Shown: positions 1 to 8,357 of the stretch, piece by piece | How positions within the stretch are numbered: position 1 is the first letter of the stretch | Layout: each line of letters opens with the position of its first letter | Source: Streptomyces hoynatensis | GTDB lineage: Bacteria > Actinomycetota > Actinomycetes > Streptomycetales > Streptomycetaceae | Direction: 5' to 3' | Assembly (NCBI RefSeq): GCF_003626535.1 | Contig: NZ_RBAL01000004.1 | Location: forward strand, 248,001-312,000 | DNA length: 64,000 nucleotides | The notes under the pieces: generated by a model | Seen by the model: only the letters and a program-made list of their open reading frames with translations | Databases searched by the model: none | What the model was told of the DNA's origin: nothing | Program-made: the position numbers and the translations under genes

Positions 1-426
1 GCGCACCGGGCCTTCCACCGCACGCTGCTGGAGGGCTGCGGCAACCGCGCACTGCTGGAGACCTTCGACCGGCTGTGGACCGTGAGCGAGCTGGCCCGCC
101 GTTGGTCGGCGCACCGCACCCCCGGCCGGGACGGCGCCGAGGAGCACCGCAGGCTGGACGAGCGTGACACCGGCCCGCCGATCCCCTCCTTCGCCGAGGG
201 TGCGACGGCCGCGTTCCGGCGCCGGGCACCGCCAACCGGCGCCAAGGCAACCCGGGTACGCGCCCCGGCGCCCGCTGTTCCCCCGTCGGCGGTCAGCCGC
301 GCACGTGCAGCCCGAATCCCGTGCGGCCCGCCGGCTCCAGTCCCTGCTTCAGGTGCAGCGAGGGGATCTCGTAGTCGCCGAAGTTCTGCGGCCGGAACGC
401 GATCGGCTCGGTCGACTCCAGCGTGA
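1..426 (+). CDS. GntR-family regulator, FCD domain, C-terminal fragment
   Basis: The frame is open from the left edge. The first ~50 residues resemble the end of an FCD ligand-binding domain of GntR regulators: a HRAFHRTLLEGCGNRALL stretch (the usual FH..L....GN..L helix) followed by AEEHRRL, where a metal-binding His normally sits. The helix that should follow (about 25 residues) is not recognisable; the frame instead runs into a basic, Pro/Ala-rich tail and overlaps the convergent reductase gene by about 134 bases. The true end is therefore doubtful, and a frameshift or degraded C-terminus is possible. The DNA-binding half lies outside the window, so target and ligand cannot be inferred. 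Confidence 0.5.
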   Translation, partial: AHRAFHRTLLEGCGNRALLETFDRLWTVSELARRWSAHRTPGRDGAEEHRRLDERDTGPPIPSFAEGATAAFRRRAPPTGAKATRVRAPAPAVPPSAVSRARAARIPCGPPAPVPASGAARGSRSRRSSAAGTRSARSTPA

Positions 427-1072
427 GCAGGCGCTGCTCCCATGCCTTGGCGACGGCCGGGTAGTCCTCGTCGCTCATCCGGTCGGTGCCGTAGAGCACG
501 AACGGCGGCAGCACCTCGATGCCCGGGTAGTAGAGGATGCCGTGGTGGATCGGGAACAGCAGATCCTCGATGGGCCCGTTGATCCCGCGAGCGGCGTAGT
601 GCGACTCAGGGCCGCCTGCGGTCACCGACAGCAGGGCCCTGCGGCCCGCGAGGGTGCCTTCGCCGAAGCGCTCGCCGTACTTGGTGTCGCTGTGCTCGCC
701 GACGCCGTACGCGAAGCGGTAGGTGAACACCCGGTCCACCCAGCCCTTGAGGATCGCGGGCATCGTGTACCACCACAGCGGGAACTGGAAGATGATCGTG
801 TCGGCCCACAGCAGCTTCTCCTGCTCGGCGAGGACGTCCGGGGTGAGCGTCCCGGCGGAGAAGGCCCGGCCGGAGTCCCGGGCGACCTTCAGCGGGTCCG
901 AGGCGTGGGGGCCGTAGTCCGTGGCGTCCACGACCGCCTTCCAGTTCATCGCATACAGATCGCTCACCCGCACCTCGTGCCCGGCGTTCTCCAGGGTGGT
1001 CACCGCCAGGTCCTTCAGCGAGCCGTTGAGCGACTTCGGCTCCGGGTGGGCGTAGACGATCAGCGTCTTCAT
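293..1072 (-). CDS. NAD(P)H:quinone oxidoreductase, flavodoxin-like fold
   Basis: A 259-residue protein of the MdaB/NQO1-like flavodoxin-fold family, cytosolic FMN/FAD enzymes that transfer two electrons from NAD(P)H to quinones or other electrophiles. The N-terminus MKTLIVYAHPEPKSLNGSL is the classic start of this family. Mid-protein FQFPLWWYTMPAILKGWVDR and a later VTAGGPESHY segment form the flavin- and quinone-binding loops. I chose the ATG at 1072 because AAGGAG lies about 8 bases upstream; a longer frame to 1117 adds no conserved sequence. A divergent XRE/MmyB regulator starts 141 bases away, a common pairing in actinobacteria that suggests the neighbour controls this gene. Physiological substrate unknown. 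Confidence 0.9.
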   Translation of the reverse strand: MKTLIVYAHPEPKSLNGSLKDLAVTTLENAGHEVRVSDLYAMNWKAVVDATDYGPHASDPLKVARDSGRAFSAGTLTPDVLAEQEKLLWADTIIFQFPLWWYTMPAILKGWVDRVFTYRFAYGVGEHSDTKYGERFGEGTLAGRRALLSVTAGGPESHYAARGINGPIEDLLFPIHHGILYYPGIEVLPPFVLYGTDRMSDEDYPAVAKAWEQRLLTLESTEPIAFRPQNFGDYEIPSLHLKQGLEPAGRTGFGLHVRG

Positions 1073-1213
1073 GGGAACTGCTCCTTCGGATCGGATGCCC
1101 TCGATCCTGGACGCCACGGCGCCCGGCGTTCAGGGGCTCCATTTCCGTCGGACGGGACTTCCTGGTAACGGCAGGGCCACCCACCCGGGCCAAGCCGGGG
1201 CCATACTGGCGGC
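1073..1213. promoter_or_regulatory. Divergent promoter region, quinone reductase / XRE regulator
   Basis: This 141-bp spacer must hold both promoters. On the plus strand CATACT (1202-1207) is a fair -10 element ending 6 bases before the ATG at 1214, with no Shine-Dalgarno sequence, so the regulator mRNA may be leaderless. On the minus strand AAGGAG precedes the reductase start. I see no strong palindrome. Confidence 0.4.
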
Positions 1214-2062
1214 ATGGACGATCTCGCGGGCTTCCTGCGGACCCGGCGTGCCCGAGTCGACCCGGCCGCCGCCGGCATTCCCACCGGCGGCCGGCGCCGG
1301 GTCAAAGGGATGCGCCGCGAAGAGGTCGCGCACCTGTCCGGGGTCAGCGTCGACTACTACGTGCGCCTGGAGCAGGGCCGCGCGACCCAGCCCTCCGAGC
1401 AGGTCCTCGACGCGCTCGCCCGCGTCCTCGACCTCGACGAGACCGAACGCGGGCACCTCCATCGCCTCGCCCGGCAGCGCCGCCGCCGCCGGAAGGCGCC
1501 GGGCGGGCGGGTGCGCCCCGAGCTGCTGCGCGTCCTCGACCTGGTCGCCGGCGCGCCCGCGCTGCTCGTGGACCCCCGCCTGGACGTGCTCGCCGGCAAC
1601 CGCCTCGCCGTGCTCCTCTTCGGCCACCCGATGCCCGGCCTGAACATCGCCCGGCACATCTTCCTGGAGGAAGCCGAGCGCGGCCTGTACGCGGACTGGG
1701 AGGACTGCACCCTCGACGTGGTCGGGCACCTGCGCCTGGCCGCCGGCAAATACCCCGGGGACCCCCGCCTGGCCTCGCTCATCGGCGAGTTGGCGATGGG
1801 CAGCGAGCGTTTCCGCCGCCTGTGGGCCCGCGCCGACGTGCGCGCCCGCACCCATGGGCGCAAGGCATACCGGCACCCCCTGGTCGGGCTCCTCGACCTG
1901 CACCAGGAGAACTTCGCGCTGCCGGATGAGTCGGGCGTCGAACTGCTGGTGCTGTCCGCGGCCCCCGGCAGCCCCACCGAGGACGGGCTGCGCCTGCTCG
2001 CGGGTCTGGACGCGGACGGCGGTGACGCGCATCCCCCGGTGAGCGAGCAGATCCGCGAGTGA
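1214..2062 (+). CDS. XRE-family regulator with MmyB-like ligand domain
   Basis: A 282-residue cytosolic transcription regulator. Residues ~5-75 form an XRE helix-turn-helix (FLRTRRARVDP, then GMRREEVAHLSGVSVDYYVR and LEQGR, the recognition region typical of MmyB-type regulators). Residues ~100-265 match the MmyB-like PAS-type domain (PALLVDPRLDVLAGNRLA, later FRRLWARADVRAR and HPLVGLLDL). The family usually represses or senses for a divergent NAD(P)H-dependent reductase or dehydrogenase, which is the arrangement here. The ligand is not predictable; fatty acids have been proposed for related domains. The start may be leaderless (see upstream region). Confidence 0.9.
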   Translation: MDDLAGFLRTRRARVDPAAAGIPTGGRRRVKGMRREEVAHLSGVSVDYYVRLEQGRATQPSEQVLDALARVLDLDETERGHLHRLARQRRRRRKAPGGRVRPELLRVLDLVAGAPALLVDPRLDVLAGNRLAVLLFGHPMPGLNIARHIFLEEAERGLYADWEDCTLDVVGHLRLAAGKYPGDPRLASLIGELAMGSERFRRLWARADVRARTHGRKAYRHPLVGLLDLHQENFALPDESGVELLVLSAAPGSPTEDGLRLLAGLDADGGDAHPPVSEQIRE

Positions 2063-2192
2063 CTCGCCGCCGGAGCCGGCTTCGGGTACCCCGTCCGGCC
2101 TGGCGGCGCGGGCGCGGGTCCGCGCGCGACGCGGGCGGACGCGTCTGACAGAGTGTGCCCCACCATCAGCCGGAACCGGTCGGAGGCATCAA

Positions 2193-2585
2193 GTGAACGC
2201 GCGCATACGGGCGTTGGGACTTGCGGCAGTGGCGCTGACAATGGTGGCGGGCTGCGCGTCCGCCGAGGAGCACGAGCCCGAAGGCGGCGACGCGCGGCCC
2301 GTGTCGGACACCAGGAGCCCCGAGCCCCCGCGGGCCCCGGCGCCCGAGGCGGCGCTCACCGAACCCTCGCCGCGGTCGGGGCTGACCGACCCCCTCGGCG
2401 AGCCCACCGAGGAGGAGACGGAGCAGGCCGAGAGCGCCCCGCCCACCGGGGAGGCGACCGAGCCGGCCTCCCCGCCCGCCGAGACGGCCGGCACGCCCTC
2501 CGGCGAGGGCATGGCCGCGTTCTGCGACTTCGCCCGCACCTACGAGGAGTACTGGTCGCAGGACCTCGAAGAACTCTGCGGCTGA
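2193..2585 (+). CDS. Small secreted lipoprotein, low-complexity
   Basis: A 130-residue predicted lipoprotein. The N-terminus has a short basic n-region, a hydrophobic stretch (LGLAAVALTMVAGC) and a lipobox VAGC with the modifiable Cys near residue 23. The mature chain is dominated by Glu, Pro, Thr and Ser, likely disordered, and ends in a short more ordered tail (FCDFARTYEEYWSQDLEELCG) containing the only two other cysteines. The GTG start has GGAGG at a good distance. No domain is recognised; function unknown. Convergent with the oxidoreductase downstream. Confidence 0.7.
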   Translation: MNARIRALGLAAVALTMVAGCASAEEHEPEGGDARPVSDTRSPEPPRAPAPEAALTEPSPRSGLTDPLGEPTEEETEQAESAPPTGEATEPASPPAETAGTPSGEGMAAFCDFARTYEEYWSQDLEELCG

Positions 2586-2695
2586 CCGCGGCCCCGCCGG
2601 ACCTGCCCCGCGGCGCACCTGCCGCCGCCGGACCCGCCCCCTCCGGACCCGCCCCCGAAGGCCGGGCCGGGGCGCGCGTCGTGCCGGGCGGCGCC

Positions 2696-4117
2696 TCAGC
2701 CGCGGTACGCCTCAAGCAGCCGCAGCCACACCTCGCTGAGCGTGGGGAACGAGGGCACCGCATGCCACAGCCGGTCCACCGGGACCTCGCCCGCCACCGC
2801 GATCGTCGCCGAGTGCAGCAGCTCCCCGACCCCGGGCCCGGCGAACGTCGCCCCCAGCAGCGTGCCCCGGTCGAGGTCCACCACCATCCGCGCCTGCCCC
2901 TCGTACCCGTCCGCGTACAGGGCGGCCCCGCCCACGGCGTTCATGCCGACGTCCACCACCCGCACCCGCCGCCCGCTGCGCTGGGCCTCGGCCGCGGTCA
3001 GGCCGACCGCGCCCACCTCCGGATGCGTGAACACCACCTGCGGCACCGCCGCCGCGTCCGCGGTCGCCGCGTGCCTGCCCCAGCGGCGGGTGTCCAGCGG
3101 CTCCCCCTTGGCCCGCGCCGCGATGGCCGCGCCGGCCACCCTGGCCTGGTACTTGCCCTGGTGGGTCAGCATCGCCCGGTGGTTGGTGTCCCCCGCGCAG
3201 TAAAGCCACTCGCCCGCCACGCCCTTGACCAGCAGCGTGTCGTCCACCTCAAGCCAGGAGCCCGGCTCGAGGCCCACCGTCTCCAGGCCGATGTCCCCGG
3301 TCAGCGGCGCCCGCCCGGTGGCGAACAGCACCTCGTCCGCCTCCAGTTCCTCGCCCCCCTCCAGGGTCAGCGTGACCGCACCCGACGGCTCACGCCGCAG
3401 CGCGGCGACCGAGGTGCGCGGCCTCACGTCCACCCCCGCCGCGCCGAGCGCCCGCGCCACCAGGTCGCCCGCGAAGGGTTCGAGGCGCGGCAGCGGGCGC
3501 TCCCCGCGCATCAGCAGCGTCACCCGGGAGCCGAGCGAGCCCCAGGCCGCGGCCATCTCCGTGCCGACCACGCCCCCGCCGACGATCGCGAGCCGCTCCG
3601 GCACCCGCTGCGCGTCCGTGGCCTCCTTGTTCGTCCACGGCCTCACCTCCTCGATGCCGGGCAGCGAGGGCAGCAGCGGGCCCGTGCCGGTGCACACCGC
3701 CACCGCGTGGCGCGCCGTCAGCTCCCGGTCGCCCACGAGCACCTGGCGCGGGCCCGTCAGCCTGCCGTGCCCGCGCACCAGGTCGATCCCCGCCGAGTCC
3801 AGCCACTCCACCTGCCCGGCGTCCTGCCAGTCGGACACGAAGCCGTTGCGCCGGGCGAGCACCGCCGCCGCGTCGAGGCCGCGCCCCGCCACGGCCTCCG
3901 CGGCCCCGCCCACCTCCCTGGCCCCCGCCAGCGCGGCGTTCGGCCGCAGCAGCGCCTTGCTCGGGATGCACGCCCAGAACGAGCAGGTGCCGCCGACCAG
4001 CTCCCGCTCCACGATCACCGTGCTGAGCCCGGCCGCGACCGTGCGGTCCGCGACGTTCTCCCCGGTCGGCCCCGCACCGATCACGATGACGTCATACACG
4101 TCGGCGGCGTCACTCAT
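2696..4117 (-). CDS. FAD-dependent pyridine nucleotide-disulfide oxidoreductase
   Basis: A 473-residue member of the class I flavin disulfide reductase family (dihydrolipoamide dehydrogenase/mercuric reductase type), cytosolic. Visible features in order: N-terminal FAD-binding VIVIGAGPTGENVA, redox-active pair in GGTCSFWACIPSKALLRP (CX4C), NAD(P)H-binding LAIVGGGVVGTEMAAAWGSLG, second FAD motif WLYCAGDTN, and a C-terminal dimerisation domain. The usual catalytic His-Glu motif HPTLSE near the C-terminus reads FPTLSE: the disulfides remain but the general-base His is a Phe. It is thus likely a paralogue not acting as a true lipoamide dehydrogenase. No partner gene is adjacent; substrate unknown. 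Confidence 0.85.
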   Translation of the reverse strand: MSDAADVYDVIVIGAGPTGENVADRTVAAGLSTVIVERELVGGTCSFWACIPSKALLRPNAALAGAREVGGAAEAVAGRGLDAAAVLARRNGFVSDWQDAGQVEWLDSAGIDLVRGHGRLTGPRQVLVGDRELTARHAVAVCTGTGPLLPSLPGIEEVRPWTNKEATDAQRVPERLAIVGGGVVGTEMAAAWGSLGSRVTLLMRGERPLPRLEPFAGDLVARALGAAGVDVRPRTSVAALRREPSGAVTLTLEGGEELEADEVLFATGRAPLTGDIGLETVGLEPGSWLEVDDTLLVKGVAGEWLYCAGDTNHRAMLTHQGKYQARVAGAAIAARAKGEPLDTRRWGRHAATADAAAVPQVVFTHPEVGAVGLTAAEAQRSGRRVRVVDVGMNAVGGAALYADGYEGQARMVVDLDRGTLLGATFAGPGVGELLHSATIAVAGEVPVDRLWHAVPSFPTLSEVWLRLLEAYRG

Positions 4118-4209
4118 GGCTGAACTCCCTCACAACGACGACGGGTCAGGCCCACCGTAGGCGCGCGGCCGAGCCCCCGGGCGCAGACCCTCCGGCGCGC
4201 GCGGGCCCC

Positions 4210-5190
4210 TCAGGCGCCGGGCAGCCGCACCCCGGACGGGTCCCGGTCCTCGCGCAGCCCGCGCCACACCGGGTGCCGCAGCCGCCCGTCGCGCGTCCAG
4301 GTCCGGTAGGCGACCTCGCCGACCAGCAGCGGCTCGACCCAGCGCGCGCCCCGGGCCCGCTCCCTGGGCACCGAGCCGGCAAAGGGGCTGGCCTGCCTGG
4401 CCAGCGGGCGCAGCCGCCCGGCGAGCGCGGCGAGCGCCGCCTCGGTGAAGCCGGTGCCGACGTGCCCGATGTAGCGCAGGCCGCCCCGCTCGTCGTGGGC
4501 GCCGAGCAGCAGCGAGCCGATCGCCTCCCGCCGCCTGCCCTCCCCGGGCCGCCAGCCGCCGACCACCGCCTCCTGGGTGCGGAACAGCGGCTTCTTCACC
4601 CACAGCCGCGAGCGCCGCCCCGGCAGGTAGGGCGAGTCGAGGCGCTTGGCCACGACCCCTTCCAGGCCGTGCTCCCCGGCGATCTCCACCAGCCGCTCCG
4701 GCGCCACCTCGCCCTCCGTGTAGTACGGCGGCGCGGCCAGCCGCTCCTCCCCGCCCTCCCCGAGCCCGAGGCCGGCCAGGCGCTCGCGGCGGCGCGCGTA
4801 CGGCTCGCCGAGCAGCCACTCCCCGCCCAGGAGCAGCAGGTCGAAGGCGAGGAACGTCACCGGCACCTCGGCGAGCAGCCGCGGCGTCGGGCGGCGCTGG
4901 TGGCGGCGCTGCAACAGGCCGAAGTCGGGCCGCCCCGCGGCGTCGGGCGCCACGATCTCCCCGTCGAGCAGCGCCCGGCTGCCGCGCAGCGCCTCGGGCG
5001 CGGCCGTCAGCTCGGGGTAGATCGGCGTGAAGTCGTTGCCGTTGCGGCTGGTCAGCCTCGCCTCGCCGCTGTCCGAGACGCGCAGGCAGCAGCGGTAGCC
5101 GTCCCACTTGTACTCGTAGCCCCACGCCCCGTGGGGCGGCTCCCCTTCGACGGCCAGTATGGGAGCGACGGCCTCCGGCACCCGCGCCAT
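4210..5190 (-). CDS. ATP-dependent DNA ligase (LigC/LigD ligase-domain type)
   Basis: A 326-residue stand-alone ATP-dependent DNA ligase like the actinobacterial LigC proteins and the ligase domain of LigD, which seal nicks during end joining and repair. It carries the adenylation lysine in YEYKWDGYR (motif I), the LLDGEIVAPD motif, AFDLLLLGG, EGVVAKRLDSPYLPGRRSRLWVKKP split over motifs IV-V, and an OB-fold with YIGHVGTGF. No primase or phosphoesterase domain is attached and no ku gene is nearby. I placed the start at the ATG at 5190, immediately preceded by a G-run; the open frame continues to 5292 but only through a low-complexity Arg/Gly stretch unlike the family. Confidence 0.88.
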   Translation of the reverse strand: MARVPEAVAPILAVEGEPPHGAWGYEYKWDGYRCCLRVSDSGEARLTSRNGNDFTPIYPELTAAPEALRGSRALLDGEIVAPDAAGRPDFGLLQRRHQRRPTPRLLAEVPVTFLAFDLLLLGGEWLLGEPYARRRERLAGLGLGEGGEERLAAPPYYTEGEVAPERLVEIAGEHGLEGVVAKRLDSPYLPGRRSRLWVKKPLFRTQEAVVGGWRPGEGRRREAIGSLLLGAHDERGGLRYIGHVGTGFTEAALAALAGRLRPLARQASPFAGSVPRERARGARWVEPLLVGEVAYRTWTRDGRLRHPVWRGLREDRDPSGVRLPGA

Positions 5191-5424
5191 CCCCCCAGTA
5201 CACGCCCCGCCGCCGCGCCCGCCGCCGCGCCGCGCCGGGCGCCCGCCGCCGCGCCGGGGTGTCCGCCGCCATGCGGCGTCGCGCGGCGCCATGCCGCGTC
5301 GTGCCGCGCCGTGCGCTGTCGTGCGGCACCGGGGCGCGCCATGCCGCGTCGTGCGGCACCGGGCCGCGCCGGGGCCGCCCGGCCTCCGGCCGCGCCCGGC
5401 GCGGGGCGCGGCCGGGCAGTGGTC
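5191..5424. repeat. Low-complexity spacer with direct repeats
   Basis: GC-only spacer between the ligase and cellulase genes. A 19-bp direct repeat GCGCCATGCCGCGTCGTGC occurs at 5286-5304 and 5336-5354 (50-bp period), and GTCGTGCGGCACCGGG occurs at 5318-5333 and 5348-5363 (30-bp period). No gene is supported here. Confidence 0.6.
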
Positions 5425-6777
5425 TCACAGCGGCGGCCAGGCGTTCTCCATGAGGCTGACCAGCAGCGCGGGGAAGAACTCACCCGCCGGCGGCGCCCAC
5501 GGCAGCGCCCCGGTGTCCGGGTAACCGGGCTGCCCGCTCCGCGGGTTGGGCACGCACAGCGGGTCCTGCGAGCCGTCCGACGCCCCGTCCGACTCGCCCG
5601 GCGTCCTGATCCACGCGTAGGCGTCGATCCCCGGCAGCGGCGCGGCGGTGGGGCGCTCGCCCAGGCCCGCGTCCTCCTGGTTGCAGGTGTTCGAGGGCCG
5701 CGCCCTGCGGTCGAGGCGCCCGCCGTCCACGTAGGCGTCCGCCGTGGTCGCGGGCCCGGGTCCGGTGGGCCGGCCGGGGCCGCCCCAGCCGTTGCGCGAG
5801 GTGTCGACGACGATGCCGATGCCCGCGTCGAAGCCCTGGTCGACCAGCGCGGGCCGCAACTCGGCGGCGAAGGACAGCTCGTCGACGAAGCGGCTGCCCG
5901 ACACCCACCTGGTCTCCTCCACGCGCTGCCCGTTGATCACGTCGTCCCAGTCGAAGTACGGCTCGTCGAGAACGAAGTAGTCGGCGGCGTTGGTGGAGAA
6001 GCCGTGCACGTCGGCCGGGGTCGCGCCCTGGGTGTTCGCCGCCTCGTACAGGAGCCTGATGCCCTCGCCGGTGAGACTCGGGTCGCCCATCAGGGCGTGG
6101 TCGGCCAGGTCGAGGTAGGGGTAGACGTTGTCCAGCTCGCCCAGCCTGTCCAGGGCGTAGCCGATGCCGTGGAGGTAGTTCCCGTTGGCCAGCATCGTGT
6201 CGCAGGCGGGCGTGGCGCCGGGACGCCCGCCGGTGAACGCGGCCAGGGAGGCCAGCGCGTTCGGCTCGACGAACACCACGACCCGCAGTCCCGCGTAGGC
6301 CGGGTCGGCGAGGATGTCGGCGATCGGGTCGATGAACTCGTGCTCGTACCGGTCGATCTCGTCGGGCCCCAGCTCCCCGTTCGACCAGAGCGCCCCGCAG
6401 TCGCGGCCCGGCAGGTCGTACAGCGCCAGCTGCACCACGCCCGCCTGCTGGCCCACCGCCTCGTCGAGGTGGTCGCGCAGTCCCATCCCGCCCGCGGTGC
6501 CCGCGAGGTCGGAGATCGAGTCGAGCCACACGGTGGTCGGCTCGTGCCCCACCTCCCCGCCGCCCGGCACGGAGACGGCGTGCGCGCTGAACTCGGGGTC
6601 GAGGTACGGCGTGGCCCCCTCGTACGGGTTGTCCACGCGCCCGGCGTACGGGAGGTCCGCGCGGGCGGCGTACGCGCGGTCCACGCGGGCGGCCCCGTGC
6701 GCCTGACCGGGCAGCGCGGCGGCCAGCAGGAGCGCGGCGAGGGCGCCGGCGATCCGGACTCTGCGAAGCGGTCTCAC
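5425..6777 (-). CDS. Secreted glycoside hydrolase family 6 cellulase
   Basis: A 450-residue exported enzyme of GH6 (endoglucanase/cellobiohydrolase), cleaving beta-1,4-glucan with inversion. An N-terminal Sec signal (VRPLRRVRIAGALAALLLAA, cleavage near AHGA) precedes the catalytic domain. Recognisable GH6 blocks are ALYDLPGRDCGALWSNGE (the Asp after the Gly-Arg is the usual catalytic acid), VVFVEPNALASL, an IGYALDRLG helix, VDTSRNGWGG and AYAWIRTPGESDG. No carbohydrate-binding module is present. The GTG start at 6777 is preceded by AGGGGAG; upstream in-frame sequence is not signal-peptide-like. The gene stands alone; no CebR-type operator was recognised. Confidence 0.9.
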   Translation of the reverse strand: MRPLRRVRIAGALAALLLAAALPGQAHGAARVDRAYAARADLPYAGRVDNPYEGATPYLDPEFSAHAVSVPGGGEVGHEPTTVWLDSISDLAGTAGGMGLRDHLDEAVGQQAGVVQLALYDLPGRDCGALWSNGELGPDEIDRYEHEFIDPIADILADPAYAGLRVVVFVEPNALASLAAFTGGRPGATPACDTMLANGNYLHGIGYALDRLGELDNVYPYLDLADHALMGDPSLTGEGIRLLYEAANTQGATPADVHGFSTNAADYFVLDEPYFDWDDVINGQRVEETRWVSGSRFVDELSFAAELRPALVDQGFDAGIGIVVDTSRNGWGGPGRPTGPGPATTADAYVDGGRLDRRARPSNTCNQEDAGLGERPTAAPLPGIDAYAWIRTPGESDGASDGSQDPLCVPNPRSGQPGYPDTGALPWAPPAGEFFPALLVSLMENAWPPL

Positions 6778-7021
6778 TCCATCAGCTCCCCTCAGACGGC
6801 TGAACCGGCGAGCGCTCCCGCGCTCAGCGTAGCGGCGCGGCCACCCTTCGAGAACCCGTTCCGCACGCGCCAGGCCCGCGCCCGGTCCTCGCCCGGCCCG
6901 CGCCGCCGGGAGCCGCGCCGCCCGCCCGGCGCGCCGCGAGGAGCGCCCTGCCCTGGTGGGTCCCCTCCCGCGGCCCGCGGTGGCACGGGTCAAGGTGCGT
7001 CTTCCGGGTACCCGCGGGCCC

Positions 7022-7669
7022 ATGGCAGAGCGAAACGAGGCGGGCGAGGGCTACGACGCCGGCCCCTGGGTGCCGGCCCGCGGCGGCCTGGCGGCCCTGC
7101 GCCGCGCCGCGGCGGACTGCCGCGGCTGCCCCCTGTACCGGGACACCACGGGAACGGTCTTCGGCGAGGGCGAGACCTCGGCCCGGGTGATGCTCGTCGG
7201 GGAGGAGCCGGGCGACCAGGAGGACCGGCGCGGGCAGCCCTTCGTCGGCCCGGCCGGGCGGGTCCTGATGCGGGCCGTGGACGAGGCCGGCCTCGACCCG
7301 GCGCAGGCGTACGTCACCAACGCCGTCAAGCACTTCAAGTTCAGCACCGGCGAACGCGGCAAGCGGCGCATCCACAAGCCGCCGACCCTGCGCGAGGCGG
7401 GCGCCTGCCGCCCCTGGCTCGACGCGGAACTGCGGCTGGTCGACCCCGAGGTGATCGTCGCCCTCGGCGCCACCGCGGGCAAGTCGCTCCTCGGCTCCTC
7501 GTTCCGCGTGACGCGGGAGCGCGGCACCCCGCTCGACGGCCCCCACGGCGCCCGCGTGGTGGCCACCATCCACCCCTCCGCGGTCCTCAGGGCCGACGAC
7601 GCCGACCGCGAGGCGGCCTACGCCGGCCTGGTATCCGACCTCCGCACCGCCGCCACCCTCCTCACCTGA
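7022..7669 (+). CDS. udgX: UdgX-type uracil-DNA glycosylase
   Basis: A 215-residue uracil-DNA glycosylase of the UdgX group. It has GEEPGDQED (residues ~60-68, motif A), the diagnostic insertion KRRIHKPP (residues 114-121) and motif B HPSAVLRA near the C-terminus. CRGC at residues 33-36 is consistent with the [4Fe-4S] cluster of family 4 and UdgX enzymes. In characterised UdgX the His of KRRIH forms a covalent bond with the abasic sugar after uracil release, so the protein stays on DNA; the same His (118) is present. The ATG at 7022 begins the conserved region; an in-frame upstream ATG at 6956 adds unconserved sequence. Single-gene unit. Confidence 0.92.
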   Translation: MAERNEAGEGYDAGPWVPARGGLAALRRAAADCRGCPLYRDTTGTVFGEGETSARVMLVGEEPGDQEDRRGQPFVGPAGRVLMRAVDEAGLDPAQAYVTNAVKHFKFSTGERGKRRIHKPPTLREAGACRPWLDAELRLVDPEVIVALGATAGKSLLGSSFRVTRERGTPLDGPHGARVVATIHPSAVLRADDADREAAYAGLVSDLRTAATLLT

Positions 7670-7754
7670 CCCGGCCCACGGACCACCCGCCACCCCCGGC
7701 AACTCGCCGCCAGACGAGGCACGTTGGGAGAGCCGCCACGCAAACCGGCGCGGG

Positions 7755-8273
7755 TCAGCCGAGAGCGGCCAGGCCGGTGCTCCAGGGAAAGTTCCCCGCA
7801 TCGCCCCGCTTCGGCGGGTGCGGCTCGCCGGGGGCGAAGACGACGCGGACGCCCTGCCCGCGGAGTTCCGCCACGGCCCGGCCGACGGCGGGCTGCGCGC
7901 CCAGGGCCGTACTCCAGAACGGCATGACCGCCACGGGCACCCCCAGGTGCACCCCTTCCGCGGGCAGGCCGAGGGCGACGGTGTCGGTGATGCCCGCCGC
8001 CCACTTGCACGCGCTCGTCGTGGTGAGCGGGGCCACCAGCATCGCCGCGGCCCTCGGCAACGCGTCCGTCTCCTGCGGCAGTTTGTACTGGGAGCGCACC
8101 GGATGCCCCGTCAGCTTCTCCAGTTCGGCCATGCGGGGCTGCCACCAGCGCGCGGCGGACGGGGTGAGGACCAGGCACACATCCCACCCCGCGGCCTGCG
8201 CCTGCCGCACTCCCTCGTCCACCTGCCGGGCAGGCCCGCCCGCACAGGCGATGAGGTACAGCACCTTGGTCAT
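7755..8273 (-). CDS. Flavoprotein (HFCD-like, PF02441 type)
   Basis: A 172-residue protein of the homo-oligomeric flavin-containing Cys decarboxylase-like fold. It starts MTKVLYLIACAGGPARQVD and contains LVAPLTTTSACKWAAGITDT followed by ALGLPAEG, the segment that in the family surrounds the FMN and usually reads APATFNTINKWAAGISDTLALG. Stand-alone family members in Streptomyces are annotated simply as flavoproteins; decarboxylase activity is not implied because no partner coenzyme A domain is fused. Divergent from the HAD hydrolase. Confidence 0.75.
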   Translation of the reverse strand: MTKVLYLIACAGGPARQVDEGVRQAQAAGWDVCLVLTPSAARWWQPRMAELEKLTGHPVRSQYKLPQETDALPRAAAMLVAPLTTTSACKWAAGITDTVALGLPAEGVHLGVPVAVMPFWSTALGAQPAVGRAVAELRGQGVRVVFAPGEPHPPKRGDAGNFPWSTGLAALG

Positions 8274-8357
8274 GCCCGCAGTTCACCCCGCGGACCGGGC
8301 GGGCGCAACTCCCCGTCGGGAGCGTGCCGGGCGTCGCGGGCTTTGTAGGCTTGCCCG

